Translations under genes and position numbers: made by a program | The notes under the pieces: generated by a model | Database searches by the model: none | Told to the model about the DNA's origin: nothing | Seen by the model: only the letters and a program-made list of their open reading frames with translations | Shown here: positions 37,110 through 47,774 of the stretch, in pieces | How positions within the stretch are numbered: position 1 is the stretch's first letter | How the letters are laid out: each line of letters begins with the position of its first letter | Source of the DNA: Sympetrum striolatum | Lineage: Eukaryota; Arthropoda; Insecta; Odonata; Libellulidae | NCBI GenBank assembly: GCA_947579665.1 | Contig: OX388343.1 | Coordinates: 92,360,254-92,424,253, forward strand | Direction: 5' to 3' | Length of the DNA: 64,000 nucleotides

Positions 37110-39187
37110 TCAACCGTGGTATCCCCCGTGGCCTCCTCCGTAGCCATAACCTCCGTGGCCGTAACCTCCGTGGCCGTAACCTCCGTGGCCATGAACGTAA
37201 ACAGGTACTGGCTTGTGGACGGGATAGGGTTGCGGGACTGGAACTGCATAAGGTTTAGGTACGGGAACAGCAATTGGCTTGGGAACATGTACGGGGACAG
37301 GCTGTGGGAAAGGAACTTTTACAGGAACGTGCACAGGATAAGGGACCGGTTTCTCAACTGGTACGGGATACGGTTTTTCCACTGGAACTGGGTATGGCTT
37401 GGCGACGGGGACGGGGTACGGTTTTACCACGGGAACAGGGACGGGTTGAGGGTACGGGACTCCCACGTGCTTCACTACGGGAACGGGTATGGGATGAGGA
37501 ACAGGCACCGCAATCTCTTTGTGCACGGTAACCGTTTTGTGGTGTCCATAGCCCAAGCCGTATCCTCCAGAACCTCCGTAGCCGTATCCTCCATAACCTC
37601 CGTAGCCGTATCCTCCATAACCTCCGAAGGCTCCCCCGAGGTGTCCAAATCCTCCATCACCGAAGAAGTGTCCTCCGTAGCCTCCGCCATGTCCTCCATA
37701 GCCCAAGCCGAAGACGCCCCTCTTCTCCTGCTGCTTTGAGTCCTTCTTCGCCTCCTCTGCGGACGCGAAGGCTACTGCTGCAGCGACGAGACAGGCTAGC
37801 GTCTTTAAGAGGGAGAACCAATAGCACCTTTACTTTTCGTTGCTTGGAATAAAGAATGAAAGGTACCGTCCTAATACGGCGAGCTCAATCGCAGTGTGGA
37901 AATAGAGATTTGGATTTTTAAATAATATATTAAATAGAAGTGATAAATTGGAGATACCGGGAGAGTGCTTTCTTCGTGAAAATGACAGTAATTTCATGAT
38001 TAAAATTTTAGATTGACAATAATGTCAGACAGAAATGTTTAAACATATTTACTACTTAATTTTAGGGCATATTTGTCGAAGTAGTTAGTGGAAGTAAGCA
38101 CTCGAACCAAAAGGGTACTCATTGTTCTAACTACCGTACTCTCTTACTTTGACGATTATAAAAATACATGCAAACAATCAAACTATCCACTTGTGTCAAA
38201 TCGCAAGAATTCTTTTTCCCGATACAATGCCTTTGGTAAAAATATCATAATTTAAGGCTAGTCGAATCGAATAAAGATTGTAAGTTTCTTCAATATTTAA
38301 ACCTCACTCAGGATGGAAGCTAAAAAAGTTCATACCGAGAGAAATTACAGTTGACATATTTATACAGAGAGTAAGTAACAGAATATTCAGGGAGGTGAGG
38401 GGATAAGATGAATGAAGTAAACATCAACTTTCCTCCGAGGAAATGAAAACTTTTTTAAGGAGTATTTTATCTCAAAGTATTTTAATCTATGGAATAAAGA
38501 TTCCCACTTGGGTCTTTATTTCACTATGTCGTTCAACGAAGTACGGTCAGAAATTATTGATTTAACCTATAGTTGATAAAAACTGCATTGGAAATTCCTC
38601 ATCCATAATGGATAACCAAGCGATTTCAAAATTAAATCAAATATATGGAAAACATTTTAAGTATCACTTATTCAAGATTTCTCCGAATTAATCAGAAAAT
38701 CATCTTGCCTTTGTTATTTTCTGATGAGTTATTTTGAAAAATGGTTTTCTACAATTTAAGATTTGCCCACAAAACTTCAAGAGTCGAATCATTGACCAGG
38801 AATGTTATGATAACTGTTCAAAAGGAATATCTTTAGTTAAAAATTGAAATTTTAACTAGAATGAGAGTATTGGTATTTAAAATAAAACAGAAATGAAACG
38901 GCGATATGAGACGTATTGTGGACAATAATGCCGAACTAATGTTTCATTAAACAAATGTTTCCTCAAACAATATCAAGTTCTGTTTTTTTTCGATGCAGTA
39001 GTGTACTATTTTAAGGCCATGATCATAAATAAACAACAATACCGAATAATTATATCGTTAACTTTGTATCTATCATAAAATCGATTTTTGATTTCTGAAG
39101 GGGTGGCTGTTAAATAAGAGCATTTAGGCCTCCGAAGAACAGAAACCCAGATAAACCGGTGTAAGAGATTCTTACCCAAAGCTTCAT
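37110..39187 (-). CDS. PVPV/PYPV-rich secreted cuticle-like protein, gene 6
   Basis: Exon 1 is 39,176-39,187 (MKLW, donor GTAAGA) and exon 2 is 37,110-37,802 after a TTAAAG acceptor, giving 234 residues. The signal peptide is MKLW then TLACLVAAAVAFASAEE. KQQEKRGVFGLGYGG follows, then a Gly/Tyr/His-rich stretch with YGGYGYGG repeats (about residues 40-85). KTVTVHKEIAVPVPHPIPV and long runs of PVPVAKPYPVPVEKPYPV and YPVHVPVKVPFPQPVPV come next, and a tail of HGGYGHGGYGHGG type ends GGHGGYHG. The signal peptide and Lys-Arg segment are closest to gene 4. A secreted structural role in cuticle is inferred from composition; no Rebers-Riddiford or other chitin-binding motif is seen. The 1373-base intron contains nothing recognised. 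Confidence 0.87.
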
Positions 39188-39237
39188 TGCAGAGGTGCTT
39201 ATCCTAGAGGGATAAATCGGCAGAATCAGAAACCGAA

Positions 39238-39270
39238 GTGACGATTAGACCTGTGCGACTCCTTTATATA
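39238..39270 (-). promoter_or_regulatory. Core promoter of gene 6 (TATA + initiator)
   Basis: TATATAAAGG at 39,261-39,270 on the minus strand, with initiator TCACTT whose A is at 39,239, 31 bases downstream of the first T. Confidence 0.8.
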
Positions 39271-39284
39271 GTTCCTATCTCTGG

Positions 39285-39600
39285 AGTGGAGCCTCTCCCC
39301 CTGGTCCTCATCTCCATCTTTCCCTAACATCATCTTCCTCCCCCATTGCTGTCCACGCCCTCTCGATATAATTTCACCTAACCAAACCCTCTCTCCACTT
39401 TCTCACCGTCGTCAAACCGAACCCTCCCATCATCTCCCAAGCGTACCTTCTGCCATCCTCCGTCCGGTCTCCTTCCTGCCTCCCCTCAACTTGTAGGATC
39501 GAGCTTTCTGGCGGAGTCCACTGATCGTCCACCTCCGCGATTCAGCCTCCCACCCCCCTCCTACTCATTGGCATTAGCATTGCTACTTCCTTTTTAGCCT
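39285..39600. other. Pyrimidine-rich tract upstream of gene 6
   Basis: The plus strand is strongly C/T-rich for about 300 bases, so the coding strand of gene 6 is A/G-rich. Similar tracts lie upstream of genes 4 and 5. It may be a regulatory region. Confidence 0.5.
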
Positions 39601-39639
39601 CCAGCCGCTTTCCTTCCGTCAAATCATGAAAATGATACA

Positions 39640-42555
39640 AATGAAGTAGGAAGTCCGGTGACTTCAACGTGGGAATAATTTACGTCCTCCGGAGTAATCG
39701 GAAGGGATTACAACCGCTGTCTCATTTTGTTTTCGATTCCAAGATATACGATTACTTTGAGAGAATGGCTTCTCTTCATATTCTTACTAGACTTAGGACT
39801 TCTGATCGGCGAATCCAATTACTAGATTTTTCGTCAATCCGAGTAGTCAAGTCATAATTTACGAAAATACCAAGTACCCGGATGATCAACTTCTCCAAGA
39901 AATGCTTTCTGCTGAATTCGAGAATTTCTTGATTCAGGTAATTATGTAAATAATAAAAATGTTTAGTACAGACTGTCTAATTTTCAACCTCCATCTCATT
40001 AATATCATCTATAATTTAAAAATGCCGTTATTAAAGACAGTGAAAACATTTTCATTCGGATTCAGTTTAAACGTAATGAATCTAGTCAATCGTTGAATAG
40101 ACAACTAAACGAAAATAAAATGTCTCAGAGAGACGGTCGAAGAAAGCCTGTTGAGAAATGTTTCCCCTCAAGCTTATCTTCGACATCCAATGTGGGAATA
40201 AGTTTCTTTCGAGAAAATATGCAATAACAATACTTGAGTAAACAAGTTTTCTATACTCAAAATTGAGTTTAGTTGCTTGAGGTTTGGGGAGCTAATGATG
40301 TAAAAAGGCCACTTAAAAGAGTCCTTTCAAATCTTATGTTCAGCCACGTTTGTTATAATTTCCGTTCAGAATGCTATGCATCAATGACATTTTCTTAGTT
40401 CTTTCAGAAAGTAGGATATTCATCCTCAAAGACGAATGAGTTATTTACGGTTCACCTTCTTTCTTCAAATGTTTTTTAGGCAACAATATATGAACCGGAG
40501 CAGAAAAGCGCTCTTAATAAATTTTCTATTGATTAAAGCCATTATCTTATTATTGTATCTTTTCCGATACCCTATCTTATACAAATTTTTATTGCTCGAT
40601 TTACTTCATCCGCAGCTATAATGCTACACAACCATAAGATTTGTACCAGTCATTTATAAGAAATACCATTTTAAATACGGAAGATAATTAAGATTCGAAT
40701 CTCCTATTTTATTTTCTATGCTGTGATTGAAGGAAAACATTGCCGTTTCGTACTTAAATGGCACGTATTCATAATTCAGAAGTCTTACAGTAATAAGACA
40801 TACAATATTTGAAACTTCTTAGCCCTACAATTAATGTGCCCGAGATAATTGGCCAAAATAGGCATTACAGCCAGCCAAAGTTCCATTTTTCGTTCATCGT
40901 AGTGTGTAAATCCGATTGATAAGTGTGAATTCTATGCAAAGAACAGGTTTCGATAGACTACTTCCTGAGAACTCGGACGTTTTCCTCGAACGATGAGGAA
41001 GACCGGAAACTAATTATAACTCTGAGATGTTTATTTAATAGCCGCTAGTCACTTTTTCCTTGATTTCACTCTCACTAGTATCAGGTTTTGTAGTTAGAAA
41101 AGACTAAGGATGCGTAGCTTTCGTTTATCGGTAGGATGGGACTTAAGATTCGCCATATGGTAAGACAATAAAAATGAATTTCCCATTTAGCCTGTCGTTA
41201 AGGTTTTTTTCTCTCCTACTGACGATTCGAATTTCAATTGGTGAATCGCTTGGTCAAATAGGCTTTTCACATAGAACACTAACCAATACCCTCATATGAT
41301 TTCATCAAAAGTACTAAGGAAAACTAAGGCTGCATTACCCTGCATTCTTAGAATCCATGTAGTTAATCAACAATTCTCATTTCCTGAATATAGCGCTACA
41401 TTGCAATGAAAGGGATACTTAAGGACAAATGTATTAATGCCTTATACAACTCAGACAATAGTATCATTTTGATAGAACTTCAGATTTTACGGAAATATCC
41501 CATCGCTTACTCTTACGTGTCTCTAATTTTTTTCAATTTTACCATAAAGTATAGATTTAAGACAACTCTGAAATAGATCTTTTCCACAATAAAACTTTAT
41601 ATTCAAGAAAACACTATGTTAATATTTTGAAAGGATCTCTTTTCTAACGGTTGATATCTGTATATTGATGTGCAAATATTTCTACTGAAATTTCCTCTGA
41701 AACAGGTCCCTTGTTTGCATTGTCTTCTGTGAATACTGATTCTTGTGCCTGTGATTCACTGTGAAATGCTGTGCCTTTTGATTCTCATGATTTTTGAGTG
41801 CGGAAAGGGGTTTTAATTTTTGGAGATCAGATGAAAATATGTTAAATCCTACATGATTAATACAACACTTATAGAATTAACCTACGTAGTGTTAATAAAT
41901 CATGCAGCTGAAATCTAATTCGATTACTTAAGTGAGATTCTCAGGATTTTAAACTTAATTGGATGCAACCCCCGAAAAGGTTTTGCTGCCGATCATACGT
42001 AAAAATTACTCCTAACAGCTGGTTCAATTCCTTTCTTAAATTACATGCAACACATCTTTGGTATTAGAACTTCGCGCTGAGGGTGCGTTAATCAATGACG
42101 TAGTTAGGTGAAGAAAATTACGTAATCGCAGCTGATGTAGTCCTAACCTCCCTAAACACTTCACCTAGTTTCTTGTCATATAGAAATCGATAGATATTTA
42201 TTGGATTTCTTTTGCAAAACTTATCTATCTCTAACACAAAATTGGATAACATCCCGACTGAAATCCATAAAAGACGCATTTTGTGTCAACTAATAAGCCA
42301 CGATTTAACAGGAGTGTATTCCGCAATAAGATTTATTTAACCTTTCTTTTGAAACGGACCGACGGAAAACGAGTTTCTTCTTCCTGCCGAAAAGGATTAA
42401 CGAGAGAGAAAACGAATCCATGATTACATAAGATGCTCCCCTTAAATTGTAGGAAAATGTCACAACCCAAAAATTGCTTCCATTCTCACAAAAAGTAAGA
42501 TTGTGAGAAGTTTGTTTACTTCCGCTGGTCATGAGTGGGCTATTTTGCTTCCGTC
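39640..42555. other. Intergenic DNA, no gene seen
   Basis: AT-rich sequence with no coding or element signature recognised. Confidence 0.5.
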
Positions 42556-42560
42556 CAAGG

Positions 42561-42700
42561 CGCCGCATGAACGTAAAAAAAATTTCATCGACACTTCGCC
42601 CTGAAGATGGCCACGATGGATGTGGCTGAAACGTCGGAACTATCCGGAACCCTTACCCGGCTGGAAACCTGAGAATTATTCATCCCGCCGCATGAACGTA
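42561..42700 (+). mobile_element. Penelope-like element fragment flanked by 15-base direct repeats
   Basis: CGCCGCATGAACGTA occurs at 42,561-42,575 and again at 42,686-42,700. The 110 bases between hold CCTGAAGATGGCCACGATGG, then ATGTGGCTGAAACGTCGG and TTACCCGGCTGGAAACC. CTGAAGA, a GCCAC/GTGGC stem and GAAAC together resemble a hammerhead ribozyme core of Penelope-like elements. The direct repeats look like a target-site duplication. Confidence 0.7.
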
Positions 42701-42736
42701 GTTTAGCGTAGAGATGAAATGAAGGACAAAAAGTCT

Positions 42737-42803
42737 GCCGCAGCCAGGATTCGAACCCGGATCTTCCTCTTGCCGGGCAGATGCTTTATCCAATTAAAGG
42801 AGA
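42737..42803 (-). repeat. tRNA-like SINE head
   Basis: The minus strand shows a perfect B-box GGTTCGAATCC within GATCCGGGTTCGAATCCTGG, and a weak A-box region TTTAATTGGATAAAGC about 35 bases upstream. The 5' acceptor stem does not pair well with the GCTGCGGC end, so a working tRNA gene is unlikely. Confidence 0.6.
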
Positions 42804-43007
42804 AGATCTTAGAAAATGAAATTGTGCTTATTTCTAAGAAATTAGCTTATTTTGCATAGTGCATGATTATTTTGTCTTATTTGCTCAGATTGAAGACAAT
42901 CGAATTATCTCTCAGATTGTTGAAACAAAAGCGCCTGTGCGAGAACTTGAGGGAGTTTAAACTCGCAAAATTGTCGCGACAGAAAGTCGTAACAATTTAT
43001 TGCTTGA

Positions 43008-43091
43008 AAAAATTAAACACAATGTATTCAATTCCACAACTTTTGTTGTGGAAAAAAAGTTGCAGAATTGAATACATTGTGTTTAATTTTT
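43008..43091. repeat. Fold-back with 27-base perfect arms
   Basis: 43,008-43,034 and 43,065-43,091 are exact reverse complements (arm core ACACAATGTATTCAATTC). The 30-base loop contains a second hairpin, CACAAC-TTTT-GTTGTG. Confidence 0.9.
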
Positions 43092-43426
43092 CCAGTAATG
43101 GAATTCCACAAAGTGACGGCTTCTACCATTGAGTTTAATTTATTGCTTGTTGCGTAAAGGAAAATTCCTTCCGTATAAGAAGTGTCTTGCGTGAGATTTG
43201 TCGCAAGTTACTCGCAAGTCTAATCTTACCTTAAGTGCACACTTATGAGTTGTCAGTAGCGTGAGTTCTGTGCTTCTGCTGACAGTGACAGAGCGCCTTA
43301 AGCCCTAGGCCCCTTGCCTTAACAGTTGACGGATGGCGGGCGCATGCTCATGTGTATCTGTGTGTGCATGAGATGCATGTTTGTCCATTGCCCACTAACT
43401 TTGGAATAAGACTCATTACTGAAAAA

Positions 43427-44545
43427 ATGAGCAAGCGCAAGTACGTTTTCTGCGACGGACATGAAAAGGAATTTAATGGAGTCAAGAGAAGTCGAAAGGG
43501 AGATGGCCACGTTTACTACGGTGTCTGCAATAGTGATATCAACTTGGAGGCCATTGGTAAGGCAGCATTTACAGGTCACAATGTTACCGAAAAGCACAAG
43601 AAAGCCTCTCAAATCGCTGCGGTGAACCAGTCGATGAGGAACTTTAGCACAAGCCGATCTGTCCCAACGAGCGTAGACTGCAATGTAGAATACCCTACTG
43701 CTGAGGTGCCTGGGCATTGCATCCTGTCAAAACCCAGCGGTCATTCCTCTCCAACGGTTGCATCTCGGACGTCTTTAAAGCAATCTTTCCTGATTCTGCA
43801 AAGAAGTTTGCTTCCGCCAGAACGAAGACTGCAAGCATCATTACTGGAGTTCGTGCGACATACGCGCAAAAATGATACTGTTAGAACTTGGAGCGCAGCT
43901 CTTCTCAATCTCAATTGATGCCTCCAATCACAATGAGTCAAGCCTTTGGACATCGGGTTTTTCACCAGCAAAGCTGTAGTGCGGATGCGTCTTCTCGATC
44001 TGCGATCAATGCCTGGAGAGGCTTCAGAGGACATTATGAACTTTATCCTGTCTGCTGTATAAGAGAATCCGCTCGACCTGAAACAGCTGGCATCGTTTTG
44101 TGCCGGAAATGCACCAGTGAACTTTGATGGACCACAGCACCATGGAAAAACAACGGATTCCATCGCCTTCATGAGCGAATAACGCTCATGCTGCGGAGTA
44201 GAGAGCGAAGCGCCTCCCAGTCGACATATAGACCATCGTGCTGAAGATTGGCAGCCGCTTAAAGAGCCAGGTATATCCTTCTCATTAAGATAACTTCGAA
44301 TGGTTTAACTCTTTTTGTATAGCCTTTCTATTCAGAGTTCAATAAATAGTTTCATAATTTCAAACTTCAATGTTTCTAATTTACACCTTTCTTAACCATA
44401 TTTTACGAAAAAGGTAAAAACATTAATACATATATCTTTCTGTTTAATCCCTATTAAAATTTTTTTAAATTAAATTCCAGGGGGGAGCTGAATAATATTA
44501 TTTCTGGAAAGGTGGCGGTAGACCCATTAAGTTTGGGAACCACTG
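43427..44545 (+). pseudogene. Broken hAT-family transposase gene with right terminal repeat
   Basis: From the ATG at 43,427 the frame reads MSKRKYVFCDGHEKEF with a BED-like Cys/His region (YYGVCNSD then HNVTEKHKKA). This is the N-terminal layout of a hAT-type transposase common in arthropods. The frame is lost near 43,730. Another frame continues with ISDVFKAIFPDS and ARTKTASIITGVRATYAQK, then further shifts and stops. The element is therefore dead. A canonical hAT end, AAGTTTGGGAACCACTG, stands at 44,529-44,545. A matching left end was not found. Confidence 0.75.
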
Positions 44546-44823
44546 ATATAGATCATGTAGATGTATATCCGATCATAAAATTATAACCACGGTGTTCAAA
44601 AGAGATCCTCTCCCAGTTTTGAAGCCCCCTCCTATCTTACATATCTTTAAGAAAGCCAACTACATTTAAGGATTTTGTTAAAAGTAAAAGTGAAACTCTC
44701 ATCCGTTTCACTTGCAATAATTCATTAGGTGACAGTTGGTCTGAAATTCTCCGTATCCTTCGAGAAGGTATCATTAAATTTGTTCTGACGAAAATTGTTC
44801 AAGATTGTCAAGACCTGTAATGG

Positions 44824-45081
44824 GTGAAACCAAAACTACGTACCCTCCAAAGGAAACAAAGAGCATTACATTCCTGTATGAAGTCTTTTACACGCAATAG
44901 CAGAGAATACGAAGTGCGTCGGTGTAAATATTTAGCTATCAGGAAAGCAGCCAAGATTGAAGCCAATAATAAATTTGAAGCTTACAGGTCAGTCATGTTA
45001 CGCGATAATAAGAAGATAATAAAAAATCTTCTGAACCAGAAGGCATATTTGCCATCGTTATATCTACATGAATCCCCTTAA
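44824..45081 (+). mobile_element. Possible LINE ORF2 linker fragment
   Basis: An 85-residue Lys/Arg-rich frame contains RKAAKIEANNKFEAYRSVML, and compatible sequence lies upstream after a stop. The pattern resembles the region between endonuclease and RT of non-LTR elements. The assignment is weak. Confidence 0.35.
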
Positions 45082-45089
45082 ATGAAGGC

Positions 45090-46415
45090 CAATTTTTACA
45101 CCAATCCCTCCTGAGCAAGATGGCCACTATCACATGTAACCTAAAGATATGTGACTTAAGGCGTCTTAGGATCTCTGTTTTCTTGATATCACTGTGAAAT
45201 TATTTTAAACTAACCATAAGGACATGAAAATAAAATGGTTAAACAAGCCTGTCAAAAAATTGCAGAGCAGAACAAGCCCTAATTCATACAATAGCTGAAG
45301 CTGTTTGAAAGAAAGGTTACAACTGCTCACTGCTATCTTATCTCTACAAGTAACAGATTTTAGAGTCCAACCCACCAGTCTGCAGGACCTCCTATATCCT
45401 TTTTGGGTGGGGTACCCATATTTACATTAGTGCCTATTTTTACACCTTTTCCTCTATCTGGATAAGTCTCATCCAAGCCTTGATCATATCATAAAAAAGA
45501 GGGCCTAGAAATGCTATGGTTTGTGTGTCATCACAATGTATTCCAAAAAATATCCCACAGTCATATTTTTCCCTCATTTTGCCATTCATTTATGAATTCC
45601 TTCAAAAAATTACCAGAACCGATTAAGTATTTGCATAGTATCCCTTCAGCATCAAGCATAATGCGTCAACTCAAAATATTTGTACAACTCATGAAGAGGC
45701 AGACGAATGATTGAGACTAAACACATTACATGAATGAATGCAAAATGGGAGGAAGATAAATTAAGTAAACAAAACAGGAGAGAAAAAATAAAATTACAAC
45801 CTTTGAAAAAGATATTGTGGTTGTGGACCCAAGGAATATTGAGGAAATTAAATTAATTCTCGACTAACAACAGCCATCATTTCTTTTATTTATTGAATTA
45901 AGAGAATATATCTAGGTTATTTGGAAAATTTATAACTATATTAAAGTATTAAAGGCTTCAAAAAAAGTTGATTACATACACATAGAGCAAGCTATATGCA
46001 TTAGCTTTTCAGTATCCCTCATTTCTATTATTTATTAAACGCATCTGTACTTTTCTTTCTGAGCTACCTCTCTTATTTAATAATGATCTTTACATATCTT
46101 TTTCATCCAACGGAGTTATCAACTTTCTTTTAAAATCTCATTCACCACATACAGCAGCACATGCAGCATTACATTCATACCGTCAATTCAGATTTTGTTT
46201 GGTATTTAAGCATGTATTGCTCAACTATTACTGTGTTAGCCTTACTTTCCCAATTTTTCAAAACACCCTCCTTGTGTGAGTTATGTATTCAAAAACCCTT
46301 CATTCTTCTCATTTACTACTCTAAATAAACTTGTATTTCACTGTCATCTATACATAGCTAATCATATATGCTTTAGCATATCATAGATTCATATGGTTTT
46401 AAAATTATCTTAAAG
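45090..46415. other. Intergenic DNA, no gene seen
   Basis: AT-rich; nothing recognised. Confidence 0.5.
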
Positions 46416-46419
46416 AAAA

Positions 46420-47010
46420 CTAAAATTATGTTAGTAAAATTTTTTAATAATATTAGAGTCAATTTAACTATTGGTATAAACAAATTGAAGTAGTCCCATG
46501 ATACAAATATCTTGGGACATGGATTACGGACTCCTGTGATTATACAAAAGAAGTAAGAAGTCGTATTGAGATTGCCTCAACAACTTTTAATGTCATGAGG
46601 AAGTTCCTCTGCAAACATGCCATAACCCTAGAACCAAGAATTGGTATCTTGCACTGTTATGTTATACTCACTCTGTTATATGGAGCTAAAGCTAGCACAT
46701 TAAAACAGTTAAGTGTGGAGAAAAGTGAAGCCTTCCAATAATAGTGTTACAGGCAAACTCTAAAGATATTATGGGTAGAAAGAATGACAAATGCTGAAGT
46801 ACTACAAAGGCTAAGTAAAGAACGTGAAGTTTTAAGAACTATTAAAATCAAGTAACTTAAGTATTTTGGTCACAATATAAAGAGGCATAAAATACTAACT
46901 GCTAAGGAACATCTTACAAGTAAAAATAGACAGGAAGCAGAACAGAGGTAGAAGAAGAATTTCTTGGATAAATAATTTAAAAGAATGGTTTTACTGCAAC
47001 TCAACTGAAC
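46420..47010 (+). mobile_element. RTE-type LINE relic, C-terminal part
   Basis: The plus strand reads KYLGTWITDSCDYTKEVRSR (first Lys/Tyr region partly altered), then FNVMRKFLCKHA, ILHCYVILTLLYGAKASTL, ILWVERMTNAEVLQRLSKE and LKYFGHNIKRHK. This is the standard C-terminal segment of RTE-like LINE polyproteins, broken by several stops. A (TA)n array follows at 47,173. Confidence 0.85.
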
Positions 47011-47172
47011 TCTTTAGAACTCAACAAACTCTTTGGTTTTCCTTTTGGCACTTCCCATCTACTTGCATTATTGCTGGTCTGTTATATGTTAATGTGCCAT
47101 CTCTTTTCTGTAAGACTAAAATCTGTTTCTTGCCAATTGCTAGGCATCCTTTAGCCATCTTTATGCTCTTGT

Positions 47173-47195
47173 TATATATATATATATATATATAT
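47173..47195. repeat. (TA)n microsatellite
   Basis: Eleven TA units between the LINE relic and the possible LTR. Confidence 0.9.
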
Positions 47196-47769
47196 TGTAA
47201 CGCTCGCCCACCCGGATGCTCAATTTGGATGAAGCGTTGACATATAACAATTCAAGAAGAACACAGGAATCCGATTAATGCAAATAAATTTAATAAAGAA
47301 CAATTCACAAAAACAACTCATTCAATAAAGCAAACAATACTAGGCAAAGCAAGGATACTAGACAAAGTAAATATCAATGAAATTAGGAGAAGACAAAAAA
47401 AAATACAATTGAACTTGTGGGAAGTGAGAACAGTCTAGTCGGACTTCCGACCACTTCCTTCTCGACCCTCTCCTTCCTTCCCACTCGCAAGTACTCGCTT
47501 GACCTTCTCCTTCTGAGGCTTGCCTTCGACTCCCTCCCGAGTCCTTCTTCCATGAGCCTCTTCCACCGAGCTCCTTTCTTCGACTTCCTCTGTTTTCACC
47601 TTTTTCCCCGCACTTTAACACTCACCTCCCCCCGAATACTACCCCTCAAAATTTTCTTGGTTCAATTGTCTCAACCCTCTCACACACAGAGATACCAACA
47701 CATAAAAGAAAGACACATGTCACAGCATCAGCGCGCGTGATAAATGATTACTATAGTAATCATTTATCA
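47196..47769 (-). mobile_element. Possible solo LTR
   Basis: Read on the minus strand, the block ends in GTGGGCGAGCGTTACA, like many arthropod Gypsy LTR 3' ends. It begins near a TGTGACATGTG (47,728) or at the palindrome start (47,769). It has a purine-rich body unlike its flanks. No matching target duplication or internal retroelement sequence was found, so this is tentative. Confidence 0.35.
47738..47769. repeat. 32-base perfect palindrome
   Basis: TGATAAATGATTACTA joined directly to its reverse complement, with no loop. Confidence 0.9.
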
Positions 47770-47774
47770 TAGTG

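Noticed and set aside
42737..42803. Functional tRNA gene
   Set aside because: The B-box is perfect but the acceptor and anticodon stems do not pair properly and the A-box is weak, so a SINE head fits better.
43319..44172. Minus-strand frames of 132 and 143 codons
   Set aside because: They are antisense to the recognisable hAT transposase remnant on the plus strand.
47417..47740. 107-codon frame and its 87-codon opposite-strand partner
   Set aside because: They come from a purine/pyrimidine-biased block, probably an LTR; no domain or gene structure.
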